From Amycolatopsis anabasis (lineage in GTDB: Bacteria > Actinomycetota > Actinomycetes > Mycobacteriales > Pseudonocardiaceae): a DNA stretch of 64,000 bases. Where the stretch lies: the NCBI RefSeq assembly GCF_009765355.1, contig NZ_VTHK01000010.1, positions 62,001 through 126,000 on the forward strand. The letters are read 5' to 3'. Position 1 is the first letter of the stretch. The number at the start of each line of letters is the position of its first letter. Below, piece by piece: positions 7,648 through 15,178 of this stretch. A program made the position numbers and the translations under genes. The notes beneath the pieces were generated by a model, which saw nothing but the letters and a program-made list of their open reading frames with translations, did no database searches and was not told where the DNA came from.

Positions 7648-8099
7648 CCGATGTCGCGTGCTCGGTGGAGATCGGCGCGCCGGCCGGGACGACCTGGCTC
7701 GCGCTGACCGACTGGTCCCGGCAGGGCGAGTGGATGCTCGGCACCGAGGTGCACGTGATCGAGGGCAACGGGCGCAGCGTCGGCTCCCGGCTGTCGGCGT
7801 TCACCGGCGTGGCCGGGATCGGGTTCACCGACACCATGGAGATCATCGGCTGGGAGCCCCCGATTCGCTGCACGGTCCGGCACGTGGGCAAACTGATCCG
7901 CGGAACCGGCGCGTTCCACGTGCAGGGCAAGGGGCCGCAGCGGTCCACTCTGGTCTGGTCCGAACAGCTGATCCCGCCGTTCGGGCTGCTCGGGCGGCTC
8001 GGCTGGCCGGTGGCCAAACCGGCGTTCACCCTGGGGCTGCGGCATTCGCTGCAGAAGTTCGCGCGGTTCGCCGAGGCGTATTCGATGGGGGAAACGTGA
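7644..8099 (+). CDS. SRPBCC (START-like) domain protein
   Basis: 151 residues from GTG at 7644, overlapping the previous stop. The pattern is that of polyketide-cyclase/SRPBCC proteins: N-terminal CSVEIGAPAGTTWLALTDWSRQGEWM, central beta strands with GSRLSAFTGVAGIGFTDTMEIIGWEPP, and a long C-terminal helix (LGLRHSLQKFARFAEAY). The fold makes a hydrophobic cavity for lipids or polyketides; the ligand is unknown. It belongs to the padR-to-tag overlapping operon, its stop overlapping the start of tag. Confidence 0.78.
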   Translation: MTDVACSVEIGAPAGTTWLALTDWSRQGEWMLGTEVHVIEGNGRSVGSRLSAFTGVAGIGFTDTMEIIGWEPPIRCTVRHVGKLIRGTGAFHVQGKGPQRSTLVWSEQLIPPFGLLGRLGWPVAKPAFTLGLRHSLQKFARFAEAYSMGET

Positions 8100-8662
8100 G
8101 CGAACTACTGGGGTCGGACGGCGTGGCCCGCTGTTCCTGGGGCAATTCGGCCCCGGACTACGCCGTGTACCACGACACCGAATGGGGCGTGCCGCTGCAC
8201 GGCGAGCAGGCCCTCTACGAGCGGCTGTGCCTGGAGTCCTTCCAGTCCGGCCTGTCCTGGATCGTCATCCTGCGCAAACGCGAAGGCTTCCGGCGGGCGT
8301 TCGCGGACTTCGACCCGGTGAAGGTCGCCGAGTTCGGCGAGGACGACATCGGGCGGCTGCTCGAGGACGCGTCGATCGTGCGGAACCGCGCGAAGATCGT
8401 CGCCGCGATCACCAACGCCCGGGCGATCGCGGAACTCGACCGCCCGCTGGACGAACTCCTCTGGTCCTTCGCGCCCACCGGGAAACGCGCGCGCCCGCGC
8501 ACGATGGCCGACGTCCCCGCCACCACCCCGGAATCCAAGGCCATGGCCAAGGAACTGAAGAAGCGCGGCTTCTCCTTCCTCGGCCCCACCACCTGCTACG
8601 CGCTCATGCAGGCCACCGGCATGGTCGACGACCACGTAACCGGCTGCTTCCGCGCCGCCTGA
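8096..8662 (+). CDS. tag: DNA-3-methyladenine glycosylase I
   Basis: 188 residues from GTG at 8096. Excises 3-methyladenine from alkylated DNA (base excision repair). The family zinc ligands are all present with correct spacing: Cys13 and His26 (RCSWGNSAPDYAVYHDTEWG) and His180/Cys184 (DDHVTGCF). DTEWGVPLHGEQALYERL and ESFQSGLSWIVILRKREGFR are hallmark segments. Last gene of the overlapping run 6345-8662, and corresponds to tagA in the mycobacterial order. A long hairpin follows its stop directly. Confidence 0.93.
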   Translation: MSELLGSDGVARCSWGNSAPDYAVYHDTEWGVPLHGEQALYERLCLESFQSGLSWIVILRKREGFRRAFADFDPVKVAEFGEDDIGRLLEDASIVRNRAKIVAAITNARAIAELDRPLDELLWSFAPTGKRARPRTMADVPATTPESKAMAKELKKRGFSFLGPTTCYALMQATGMVDDHVTGCFRAA

Positions 8663-8719
8663 CTGTCATGAGGGGACCCCTCCTGACGAATTTCGTCCGG
8701 AGGGGTCCCCTCATGACAG
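8663..8719. terminator. 57-bp near-perfect palindrome, bidirectional terminator
   Basis: Two 21-nt arms (8663-8683 and 8699-8719) are exact reverse complements; the left arm begins CTGTCATGAGGGGACCCC. The stem continues inward through GACGAA/TTCGTC (8685-8690 and 8692-8697), leaving a one-base loop and one mismatched pair. It fills the gap between the convergent tag and enoyl-CoA hydratase genes, starting one base after the tag stop. Each arm contains its own small palindrome (GAGGGG-A-CCCCTC), so alternative folds exist. A shared terminator is the obvious role. Confidence 0.85.
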
Positions 8720-8732
8720 TGCTACTCCGAGA

Positions 8733-9527
8733 TCAGGCGCCGGTGAAGTTCGGCTTCCGCTTGGTGACGAAGGCTTCGACGGCTTCGCGGTGGTCGGCGG
8801 TCGCGCCGAGCGCGCCCTGGGCGGCGTCCTCGGCGGCCAGCGCCTCGTCGAGGGTGCTCTCGGCGGCCGCGGTCAGCACGCTCTTGATCTTGGCGTAGGC
8901 GACGGTCGGGCCGGAGGCGAGGCGCGCGGCCACGGCCTGGGTGCGGGCGGCCAGTTCGTCGTCGGCGACGACCTCGCCGACCAGGCCGAGGCGCTGGGCC
9001 TCTTCGGCGTCGACCGTGCGGGCGAGCAGCATCAGCTCGGCGGCGCGGCCGTAGCCGATCAGCCGCTGCAGCGTCCAGGACGCGCCGGAGTCCGGGCCGA
9101 GGCCGACGTTGGCGAAGGCCATCAGGAAGTTCGCCGAGCTCGCCGCGATCCGCAGGTCGCTGGCGTACGCGAACGCGGCGCCCGCGCCCGCCGCCGGGCC
9201 GTTCACCGCGGCGATCACCGGCTTCGGCATGTCGACGATCGCGCGGACGATCGGGTTGTAGTGGTCGGCCACCGTGCGCAGCGGCGACGGGTCGCCCGCC
9301 TGCAGCAGGCCGACGTGCTCCTTGAGGTCCTGGCCCGCGCAGAACGCCTTCCCGGCGCCGGTCAGCACGACCGCGCGCACGCCGGTGTCCGCCGCGGCCT
9401 CGCGCAGCGCCGCGAGCAGGCGCTCCTTCAGCTCGACCGTGAGCGAGTTGTACGCCTTCGGACGGTTCAGCGTCAGCGTGCGCACCCCGTCGGCATCGGC
9501 GGTCAGCAACACGTCCTCGGTGGTCAC
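8733..9527 (-). CDS. Enoyl-CoA hydratase/isomerase family protein (PaaG-like)
   Basis: 264 residues from GTG at 9527, with AGGAGGA just upstream. Crotonase fold: LTLNRPKAYNSL, oxyanion-hole segments FCAGQDLKE and NGPAAGAGAAFAYASDLRIA, then FANVGLGPDSGASWTLQRLIG. At the position of the second catalytic Glu of true hydratases there is Asp (GPDSG), the arrangement of PaaG-type ring-oxepin isomerases and dienoyl-CoA isomerases. So an isomerase acting on phenylacetate or fatty acyl-CoA intermediates is more likely than a plain hydratase. No paa genes are nearby. Transcribed convergently with tag. Confidence 0.85.
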   Translation of the reverse strand: MTTEDVLLTADADGVRTLTLNRPKAYNSLTVELKERLLAALREAAADTGVRAVVLTGAGKAFCAGQDLKEHVGLLQAGDPSPLRTVADHYNPIVRAIVDMPKPVIAAVNGPAAGAGAAFAYASDLRIAASSANFLMAFANVGLGPDSGASWTLQRLIGYGRAAELMLLARTVDAEEAQRLGLVGEVVADDELAARTQAVAARLASGPTVAYAKIKSVLTAAAESTLDEALAAEDAAQGALGATADHREAVEAFVTKRKPNFTGA

Positions 9528-9719
9528 AGATGTCCTCCTGGTAAAAGGGGCCGGCAAGCGGGAGTCTGGCAGCCCCGCGAGCCGCATACCAGCACCTATG
9601 CAACACGAAAAGATCGGTCCGCGTTCGCGCCCCCGTACTGATGAGGGAGAATGGTCACAACCCGGTTGGCTTAGGCGAGCGCGACCCGGGCGCGCCGGTT
9701 GAGACGGAGGGAGCACGCT

Positions 9720-9887
9720 ATGGCGGCCATGAAGCCCCGGACCGGAGATGGTCCCCTTGAGGTGACTAAGGAGGGGCGGGGCCTCGTGATGCGCGTACCG
9801 CTCGAGGGTGGTGGGCGTCTCGTCGTCGAGCTGTCGGCCGAGGAGGCCAAGGATCTAGGCGTGGCCCTGCAGGAGGCCACCAGCTGA
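9720..9887 (+). CDS. DUF3117 domain protein
   Basis: 55 residues from ATG at 9720 with GGAGGGAG before it. The whole protein is the DUF3117 family, which is short, highly conserved and limited to actinobacteria: MAAMKPRTGDGPLEVTKEGR, then a beta-rich RGLVMRVPLEGGGRLVVELS and a C-terminal helix AEEAKDLGVALQEA. Function unknown. The mycobacterial counterpart (Rv1211) lies beside tagA, as here. It is monocistronic, with a strong terminator hairpin 54 bp downstream. Confidence 0.9.
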   Translation: MAAMKPRTGDGPLEVTKEGRGLVMRVPLEGGGRLVVELSAEEAKDLGVALQEATS

Positions 9888-9941
9888 GTTAGTTCCCGCC
9901 GAGCTGGACGAACATCCCAGCCGGTCCCCCGTTTCTTCCGC

Positions 9942-9970
9942 ACCCCGGTCTCGCGTGCCGAGACCGGGGT
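9942..9970 (+). terminator. 12-bp stem hairpin after the DUF3117 gene
   Basis: ACCCCGGTCTCG (9942-9953), a five-base loop CGTGC, and CGAGACCGGGGT (9959-9970) form a perfect GC-rich stem. It lies between the DUF3117 stop and the pepA ribosome binding site, in the right place to end the short DUF3117 transcript. Confidence 0.8.
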
Positions 9971-10043
9971 CGTGGTTCGTCTGCCCATAAAGATCGTGGT
10001 TCCCCTCGCCATGATCCCCAGCCCCGAGCGTGGAGGTCAGGAG

Positions 10044-11531
10044 ATGGCGCGCACCCTCAGCAAGGCACTGCCGTCCGTTCCCAGTTCGTTGGCCGAAGTC
10101 GAGGTCATCGACTCGGCCCGGCGTGGCGCGGCGGTGGCCGTGCTCGTCCGGTCGCCCGAAGATGATGCCGCGCTCGAACCCGATCCGGTTTCCGGGGTGC
10201 GCCCCTCCGGCAAGGCCGGTGACGTGCGGCTCGCGTCCGGTCCCGACGGCGGGGTGCGCTGGCTGGCCGGCATCGGGACCGGCGAGCCGAAGCAGCTCCG
10301 TGGTGCGGGCGCCGCGCTCGCCCGCGCCGCCGACGCGCACATCGCCGCGGAGACCGAGGCCGGGGCGCGGCCGCCGCGGGCCGTGCGGATCGAAGTGGGC
10401 GAGAACCTGCGGGGCGAGGACGTGGCCTGGCTGGTCACCGGGTTCCTGCTCGGCGGCTACCGGTTCACGGTCAGCGCGGAACCGGCGAAACCGGGCGTGC
10501 GCGCCCTGCACCTGCTGGCGCCGACCGAGCGCGTGGCCGAGTACGCCGAAGTGGTCGCCCGGGTGCGCGCGCTCGCCGAGGCCACCGTGCTGGCCCGGGA
10601 CCTGGCCAACACCCCGTCGAACGTGAAGGACCCGGCCTGGCTCGCGGAGACCGCGGAACGCGTCGCCGACGGCGTGCCGAACCTGCGGGTCACCGTGCGC
10701 GACGAGATCTGGCTGGCCGAACAGGGCTTCGGCGGTGTGCTCGCGGTCGGCGGCGGCTCGGCGAGCCCGCCCCGGCTGATCGAGGCCGAATACCGGCCGC
10801 GCGGCGCGAAGACGCACCTGCTGCTGGTCGGCAAGGGCATCACGTTCGACACCGGCGGGTTGTCGATCAAGCCCGCGGACGGGATGCACCTGATGCGGAC
10901 CGATATGGCGGGCGGCGCGGCCGTGATCGCCGCGGTCCGCGCCATCGCGTCGCTGCGGCTCGGCGTGCGCGTGACCGCGCTCGTGCCCGCCGCCGAGAAC
11001 CACGTGTCCGGTGGCGCGTACCGGCCCGGGGACGTGGTCCGGCACTACGGCGGCCGGACGACCGAGGTCGCCAACACCGACGCCGAGGGCCGGATGGTCC
11101 TCGCCGACGCGCTCGTCTACGGGATCCGGCGGTTCAAACCGGACGCGGTGGTGGACGCGGCGACCCTGACCGGCGCCATGAAGGTCGCGCTGGGCCTGCG
11201 GACCGGCGCCCTGTTCGCGAACGACGACGACCTGGCGGAGCGGGTGCTGGCGGCCGGTGGCGACGCGGGCGAGGCGTGGTGGCGGATGCCGCTGCTCGAC
11301 GCGCACGCCGACGCGGTCCGCGGTGAGCTGGGGGACGTGACGCAGGCGCCGTCCGGGCCCGGCGGCATCACCGCGGCGCTGTTCCTGCGCGAGTTCGTCG
11401 ACGGGGTGCCGTGGGCGCACCTGGACATCGCGGGGCCCGCGCGGGCGGACAAGAACTACGCGGAGGTGGTGCCCGGCGCGACCGGGTTCGCCGCGCGCAC
11501 GCTGGTCGAACTGGCGGCCTCTTACGCCTGA
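10044..11531 (+). CDS. pepA: Leucyl aminopeptidase (M17)
   Basis: 495 residues from ATG at 10044, chosen because GGAGGT ends six bases before it. The N-terminal regulatory domain is followed by the catalytic domain with the M17 metal ligands and signature: VGKGITFDTGGLSIKP (Lys and Asp), MRTDMAGGAAV, and NTDAEGRMVLADAL (PROSITE-type signature), then GPGGITAALFLREF near the end. Length is usual for cytosolic hexameric M17 enzymes, which release N-terminal residues using two metal ions. Its last 10 bp overlap the end of the convergent LysR gene. It is not part of the mycobacterial order at this place. Confidence 0.92.
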   Translation: MARTLSKALPSVPSSLAEVEVIDSARRGAAVAVLVRSPEDDAALEPDPVSGVRPSGKAGDVRLASGPDGGVRWLAGIGTGEPKQLRGAGAALARAADAHIAAETEAGARPPRAVRIEVGENLRGEDVAWLVTGFLLGGYRFTVSAEPAKPGVRALHLLAPTERVAEYAEVVARVRALAEATVLARDLANTPSNVKDPAWLAETAERVADGVPNLRVTVRDEIWLAEQGFGGVLAVGGGSASPPRLIEAEYRPRGAKTHLLLVGKGITFDTGGLSIKPADGMHLMRTDMAGGAAVIAAVRAIASLRLGVRVTALVPAAENHVSGGAYRPGDVVRHYGGRTTEVANTDAEGRMVLADALVYGIRRFKPDAVVDAATLTGAMKVALGLRTGALFANDDDLAERVLAAGGDAGEAWWRMPLLDAHADAVRGELGDVTQAPSGPGGITAALFLREFVDGVPWAHLDIAGPARADKNYAEVVPGATGFAARTLVELAASYA

Positions 11532-12415
11532 GCCCGCACGTAGTCGCGGAAGACGCGCACGGCCGGGGTGAGCGGCTCGTGCGCGGGCCAGGCGAGGCAG
11601 ATCGAGCGGGTCACCACCGGCTGGAGGGGGACCTCGGTGACCCCCGCGGGCGGGCCGGGGTCGAAGCGGGGGAGCAGTGCGACCCCGAGCCCGGCGGCGA
11701 CCAGTCCGCGCACGGTGTCGGATTCCTGGCCCTCGAACGCGATGCGGGGTTCGAAGCCTTCGCGCGCGCAGAGTTCGTCGGTGATCTGGCGGAGGCCGTA
11801 GCCGTGTTCGAGCGTCACGAACTCCTCGTCGGCCAGTTCGGCCCAGCGGATCGTCGAGCGGTTCGCCAGGCGGTGGGCGTGCGGGACGGTGAGGACGAGT
11901 TCCTGCTGGCTCAGCACCACCGCGTCCAGGGCGGGATCGTCGGGCACCGGGGCGAGCAGGGCGAGGTCGAGTTCGCCGCCGGTGAGCCGGTCGAGCATGT
12001 CCTGGCGGGAGCCCTGGGCGAGGGTGAACCGGATCCGCGGGTGGGCGGCGCGGAAGCCGCGGACCAGTTCGGGGACCAGGGACCGGCCGAGCAGGTGCAG
12101 GAAGCCGAGCACGACGTGGCCGCTGGCCGGATCGATCTCCTCGCGGGCCTGGCGGGCGCCCGTTTCCACGGCGGCCAGTGCGCGTTCGGCGGCTTCGGCC
12201 AGCTGGGCGCCCGCCCGGGTCAGCCGGATGCCGCGACCGGCGGGGCGGGTGAGCGGGGCGCCGAGCGCGTCGCCGAGGGCGGCCAGGCGGCGGCTGACCG
12301 TCGGCTGGGGGACGCCGAGCAGCTCGGCCGTTTTCGTGATGTTCGCCGTAGTGCGGAGGGCGGCGAGCATGGCCAGGTTCGGGGCGAGCCGGGTCACGAG
12401 GCTTTCATTCGTCAC
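11522..12415 (-). CDS. LysR-family transcriptional regulator
   Basis: 297 residues from ATG at 12415. N-terminal winged HTH (NLAMLAALRTTANITKTAELLGVPQPTVSRRLAALGDALGAPL) and a C-terminal periplasmic-binding-like effector domain (VVLGFLHLLGRSLVPELVRGFRAAHP, GELDLALLAPVPDD, TVRGLVAAGLGVALLPRF). It is divergent from an MFS transporter gene with only 62 bp between, the standard layout for LysR regulators that control the neighbouring transporter in response to its substrate. The nature of that substrate is not visible. Confidence 0.9.
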   Translation of the reverse strand: MTNESLVTRLAPNLAMLAALRTTANITKTAELLGVPQPTVSRRLAALGDALGAPLTRPAGRGIRLTRAGAQLAEAAERALAAVETGARQAREEIDPASGHVVLGFLHLLGRSLVPELVRGFRAAHPRIRFTLAQGSRQDMLDRLTGGELDLALLAPVPDDPALDAVVLSQQELVLTVPHAHRLANRSTIRWAELADEEFVTLEHGYGLRQITDELCAREGFEPRIAFEGQESDTVRGLVAAGLGVALLPRFDPGPPAGVTEVPLQPVVTRSICLAWPAHEPLTPAVRVFRDYVRAQA

Positions 12416-12433
12416 GGTATGGATAGTCGCAGA

Positions 12434-12471
12434 TAGACGTATTAGACGTATTGGTTAGCCGCACTTAGCTT
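12434..12471 (+). promoter_or_regulatory. LysR/MFS divergent control region with tandem AGACGTATT
   Basis: AGACGTATT is repeated directly at 12435-12443 and 12444-12452, a candidate LysR box centred in the 62-bp divergent gap. TAGCTT at 12466-12471 resembles a -10 element seven bases before the GTG start at 12478, so the transporter mRNA may be leaderless; no Shine-Dalgarno sequence precedes that GTG. Confidence 0.45.
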
Positions 12472-12477
12472 CGGTGC

Positions 12478-13728
12478 GTGGCTACCTCACTGTTCGCCGA
12501 TCGGGTTTCCGGCACGCGCCGGGTGACGGTCGCCGTCGCGGCCGCCGGGATTTCGTCGTTCGCGCTGCTGTATGCGCCGCAACCGGTGTTGCCGCAGCTC
12601 GCGGCGCAGTTCCGGCTCGATCCGGGCGGGGCGTCGCTGGCGGTCAGCGTCGCGACCGGGGCGCTGGCGATCAGTGTGCTGCCGATCGCGGCGCTGTCCG
12701 AGGTCATCGGGCGGCGGCCGATCATCCTGACCTCGGTGATCGTGTCGGTGGTGCTGGGCCTGCTGCTGCCGCTGGCACCGTCGTACCCAGCGCTGCTGGT
12801 GCTGCGGGCGTTGCAGGGGATCGCGATCGCGGGGTTCCCCGGAGTGGCGGCGGCGTACCTGGCGGAACGGCTCGGCGCGGCGGGGGTCGCCGCGGCGGTC
12901 GGGGCGATGATCGCGGGGAACACGGTCGGCGGGATGCTGGGGCGGCTGTCCGCCGGGTTCACCGCGGACTGGCTCGGCTGGCACGGCGCGCTGGCCGTGG
13001 TGGCCGGTCTGTCGCTGGTGTTTTCCCTGGTCACCGTGGCGACCCTGCCCCCGGCGCCGCGGCAGGAAGGGACCTTTGCTCCGGCTGAACGTGAGCGAGG
13101 GACCTTTACTACCGAAAAACGTGAGCAAAGGTCCCTTCCTAAAAAATCCGCCGCCCGGAACGTGCTGCGCGGCCTGGGCCTGGCGATCCGGCGGCCCGTG
13201 CTCCTCGCCCAGTACGCGGTCGCGCTGCTGGCCATGGGTTCCTTCGTCGCGCTGTACAACGCCGCCGGGTTCCGGCTGACCGGCGAGCTCGGCCTCGCGC
13301 CCGCCGTCGCGTCGCTGGTCTTCCTCGCCTACGCGATGGGTGCGGTCTCCTCGGCCACCGCGGGCCGCCTGATCGGCCGCTTCGGCCGTCCCCGCGCCCT
13401 GGTCGGCGGCCTCGCCGTCACGATCGGCGGCGCCGCGCTGACCATCCCCGACTCGCTCCCGCTGGTCGTGCTCGGGTTCGTCGTGCTCACCGGCGGGTTC
13501 TTCGCCGCGCACGCCGTCGCGAACGGGTGGGCGGCGGCCGAGGCGCCCGCGCGGGCTCGCGGCCAGGTCGCCGGGCTGTACACGCTGGCCTACTACCTCG
13601 GCAGCAGCCTCGGCGGGACCATCGGCAGCTTCGTCTACGGCCACGCCGGCTGGAACTGGCTGATCGGCGCCACCGCCGTCTGGCTCGCGCTCGCCGCGTC
13701 GTCGGTGTTCCTGACCCGGCGAACCTAG
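12478..13728 (+). CDS. MFS transporter (YnfM-like) carrying an in-frame repeat element
   Basis: 416 residues from GTG at 12478. Twelve hydrophobic segments and MFS motif A (LSEVIGRRPIILTSV) between TM2 and TM3 indicate an antiporter of the major facilitator superfamily; YNAAGFRLTGE and similar segments recall the YnfM/arabinose-efflux group. The cytoplasmic loop between TM6 and TM7 contains 26 extra codons (EGTFAPAERERG, then a TEKREQRSLPK-type tail) encoded by a 78-bp palindromic repeat at 13064-13141 that is found in intergenic spacers elsewhere in the window. The reading frame is intact on both sides, and charged residues dominate the insert. The substrate is unknown. Confidence 0.88.
   Translation: MATSLFADRVSGTRRVTVAVAAAGISSFALLYAPQPVLPQLAAQFRLDPGGASLAVSVATGALAISVLPIAALSEVIGRRPIILTSVIVSVVLGLLLPLAPSYPALLVLRALQGIAIAGFPGVAAAYLAERLGAAGVAAAVGAMIAGNTVGGMLGRLSAGFTADWLGWHGALAVVAGLSLVFSLVTVATLPPAPRQEGTFAPAERERGTFTTEKREQRSLPKKSAARNVLRGLGLAIRRPVLLAQYAVALLAMGSFVALYNAAGFRLTGELGLAPAVASLVFLAYAMGAVSSATAGRLIGRFGRPRALVGGLAVTIGGAALTIPDSLPLVVLGFVVLTGGFFAAHAVANGWAAAEAPARARGQVAGLYTLAYYLGSSLGGTIGSFVYGHAGWNWLIGATAVWLALAASSVFLTRRT
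13064..13141. repeat. 78-bp modular repeat (type A) inside the MFS coding sequence
   Basis: Three 18-nt units separated by 12-nt spacers: AGGAAGGGACCTTTGCTC (13064-13081), AGCGAGGGACCTTTACTA (13094-13111) and, inverted, AGCAAAGGTCCCTTCCTA (13124-13141). The outer two units pair over 18 bp (13064-13081 against 13123-13140). Size and spacing are identical to the intergenic copies at 18006, 26072, 51418 and 61032. 78 is a multiple of three, so the host frame is kept. Confidence 0.92.
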
Positions 13729-14372
13729 GAAGCGGACGCGACCAGCAGGCCCCCGCCGACCGGAAGCAGCGCGGGGACCAGGCGCTCGTCCTCGCGGATC
13801 GCACGCGCCACCTCCCGCATGGCCAGCGTCTCGGCGTCGCGGCGGGACGGATCGCCCAGCCAGCCGCCCGCCAGGACGTTGTGGAACGCGATCACGCCAC
13901 CGGGGCGCAGCAGGTGCACGCCGTGCTCGTAGTAACTCGGGTACTCGGCCCGCGTGGCGTCGATGAACACCAGGTCGTACCCGCCGCTGGTCAGCCGGGG
14001 CAGCACGTCGAGGGCGCGCCCCATGATCAGCCGGGTGCGCCCGGCCGGGAACCCCGCGTCGAGGAACGTCTTGCGCGCGGCGCGGTGGTACTCCGGTTCG
14101 ATGTCGATCGAGGTCAGCACACCGTCCTCGGCCATCCCGCGCAGCAGGTAGAGCCCGCTGACCCCGGCGCCGGTGCCGATCTCCACCACGGCCCGCGCCC
14201 GCAGCGCCGCCGCGAGGAACCGCAGCGAGGCGCCCCCGGCCGGGCTGAGCGGGGACAGGCCGAAGTCGTCCGCCCGGCCGCGGGCGGCGACGAGCACCTC
14301 GTCGTCGGGCAGGTAGCCGTCGAGGTAATCACCGAGGCCTGCCGAAGCGGAGATGTGCGTCTCGGAGCTCAC
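13725..14372 (-). CDS. SAM-dependent O-methyltransferase (family 3)
   Basis: 215 residues from GTG at 14372. Class I methyltransferase of the CCoAOMT/COMT type: SPLSPAGGASLRFLAAAL (substrate-side helix), motif I VVEIGTGAGVSGLYLL, SIDIEPEYHRAARKTF, and YDLVFIDATRAEYPSYYEHG with the metal-binding Asp; FHNVLAGGW follows. Divergent from sigE as its mycobacterial counterpart Rv1220c is. No Shine-Dalgarno sequence is visible; TAACCT eight bases upstream of the GTG suggests a leaderless transcript. Its stop overlaps the MFS stop. Substrate unknown. Confidence 0.88.
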   Translation of the reverse strand: MSSETHISASAGLGDYLDGYLPDDEVLVAARGRADDFGLSPLSPAGGASLRFLAAALRARAVVEIGTGAGVSGLYLLRGMAEDGVLTSIDIEPEYHRAARKTFLDAGFPAGRTRLIMGRALDVLPRLTSGGYDLVFIDATRAEYPSYYEHGVHLLRPGGVIAFHNVLAGGWLGDPSRRDAETLAMREVARAIREDERLVPALLPVGGGLLVASAS

Positions 14373-14516
14373 CCGAGGAGGTTAGCGCTGGTTGTCGATA
14401 AATCCGTGCAGGCTGACCCGCACGTCATCCTAAGTTCCCCAAGTTCTCTCAGGCTCTTCTCAGCGCCGTCTCACTACAACCATAAGGAAGTCAGTGAAAC
14501 TACGTCTGACAAACAG

Positions 14517-14542
14517 GGAACACAGTGCGGATGGCCCGCGTT
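14517..14542 (+). promoter_or_regulatory. Candidate ECF-sigma (autoregulatory) promoter of sigE
   Basis: GGAAC at 14517-14521 and GTT at 14540-14542, 18 nt apart, match the -35/-10 pattern recognised by SigE/SigH-type ECF factors. Transcription would begin near 14549, after two potential upstream start codons (GTG 14525, ATG 14531) and before ATG 14570. It would therefore select the shorter protein. In M. tuberculosis sigE likewise has a stress-induced promoter inside a longer reading frame. Confidence 0.5.
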
Positions 14543-14569
14543 GGGTGGAGTAGTAGGGAGACAAGCCTG

Positions 14570-15178
14570 ATGGAGGTGCCTTCCCCGCCGATGCAGAACA
14601 GCCCGATGACCGAGGCCGAGCCGGTGACGGTGGACCACGCCGAGTGGACGCCGCCGTCCTGGGACGAGGTCGTGCGCGAACACGCCGACCGGGTGTACCG
14701 CCTCGCCTACCGCCTCACCGGTAACATGCACGACGCCGAGGACCTCACCCAGGAGACGTTCATCCGGGTGTTCCGCTCCCTGGCCTCGTACAAGCCCGGC
14801 ACGTTCGAGGGCTGGCTGCACCGGATCACCACGAACCTCTTCCTCGACATGGCGCGCCGCCGCGCCCGCGTGCGCATGGAGGGGCTGCCCGAGGACACCG
14901 ACCGGATCGTCGGCGACGACCCGAGCCCGGAGCAGGTGTACTCCGACACCCATCTCGACCCCGACCTGCAGGCCGCGCTCGACGAGCTGCCGCCGGAGTT
15001 CCGCGCCGCGGTCGTGCTGTGTGACGTCGAGGGCCTCTCGTACGAGGAGATCGGCGCGACGCTCGGCGTGAAGCTGGGCACCGTGCGCAGTAGGATTCAC
15101 CGCGGCCGCCAGGCGCTGCGTGCCTCGCTGGAACGCCGCCGCGCCCTCAAGAACGAGCCTGTGGGGTCGACGGTATGA
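14570..15178 (+). CDS. sigE: ECF RNA polymerase sigma factor SigE
   Basis: 202 residues from ATG at 14570, which follows TAGGGAGA; GTG 14525, ATG 14531, 14591 and 14606 are alternatives. Region 2: [35 protein letters not shown] and [17 protein letters not shown]. Region 4: [48 protein letters not shown]. The factor directs envelope-stress transcription. Gene order sigE-rseA-htrA-tatB is the same as in mycobacteria. The stop overlaps the rseA start, consistent with co-synthesis of the sigma factor and its inhibitor. Confidence 0.93.
   Translation: MEVPSPPMQNSPMTEAEPVTVDHAEWTPPSWDEVVREHADRVYRLAYRLTGNMHDAEDLTQETFIRVFRSLASYKPGTFEGWLHRITTNLFLDMARRRARVRMEGLPEDTDRIVGDDPSPEQVYSDTHLDPDLQAALDELPPEFRAAVVLCDVEGLSYEEIGATLGVKLGTVRSRIHRGRQALRASLERRRALKNEPVGSTV

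Noticed and set aside
14525-14569. Extended SigE N terminus from GTG 14525 or ATG 14531
   Set aside because: No Shine-Dalgarno sequence at those codons, and the residues lie before the likely ECF transcription start; kept only as an alternative.
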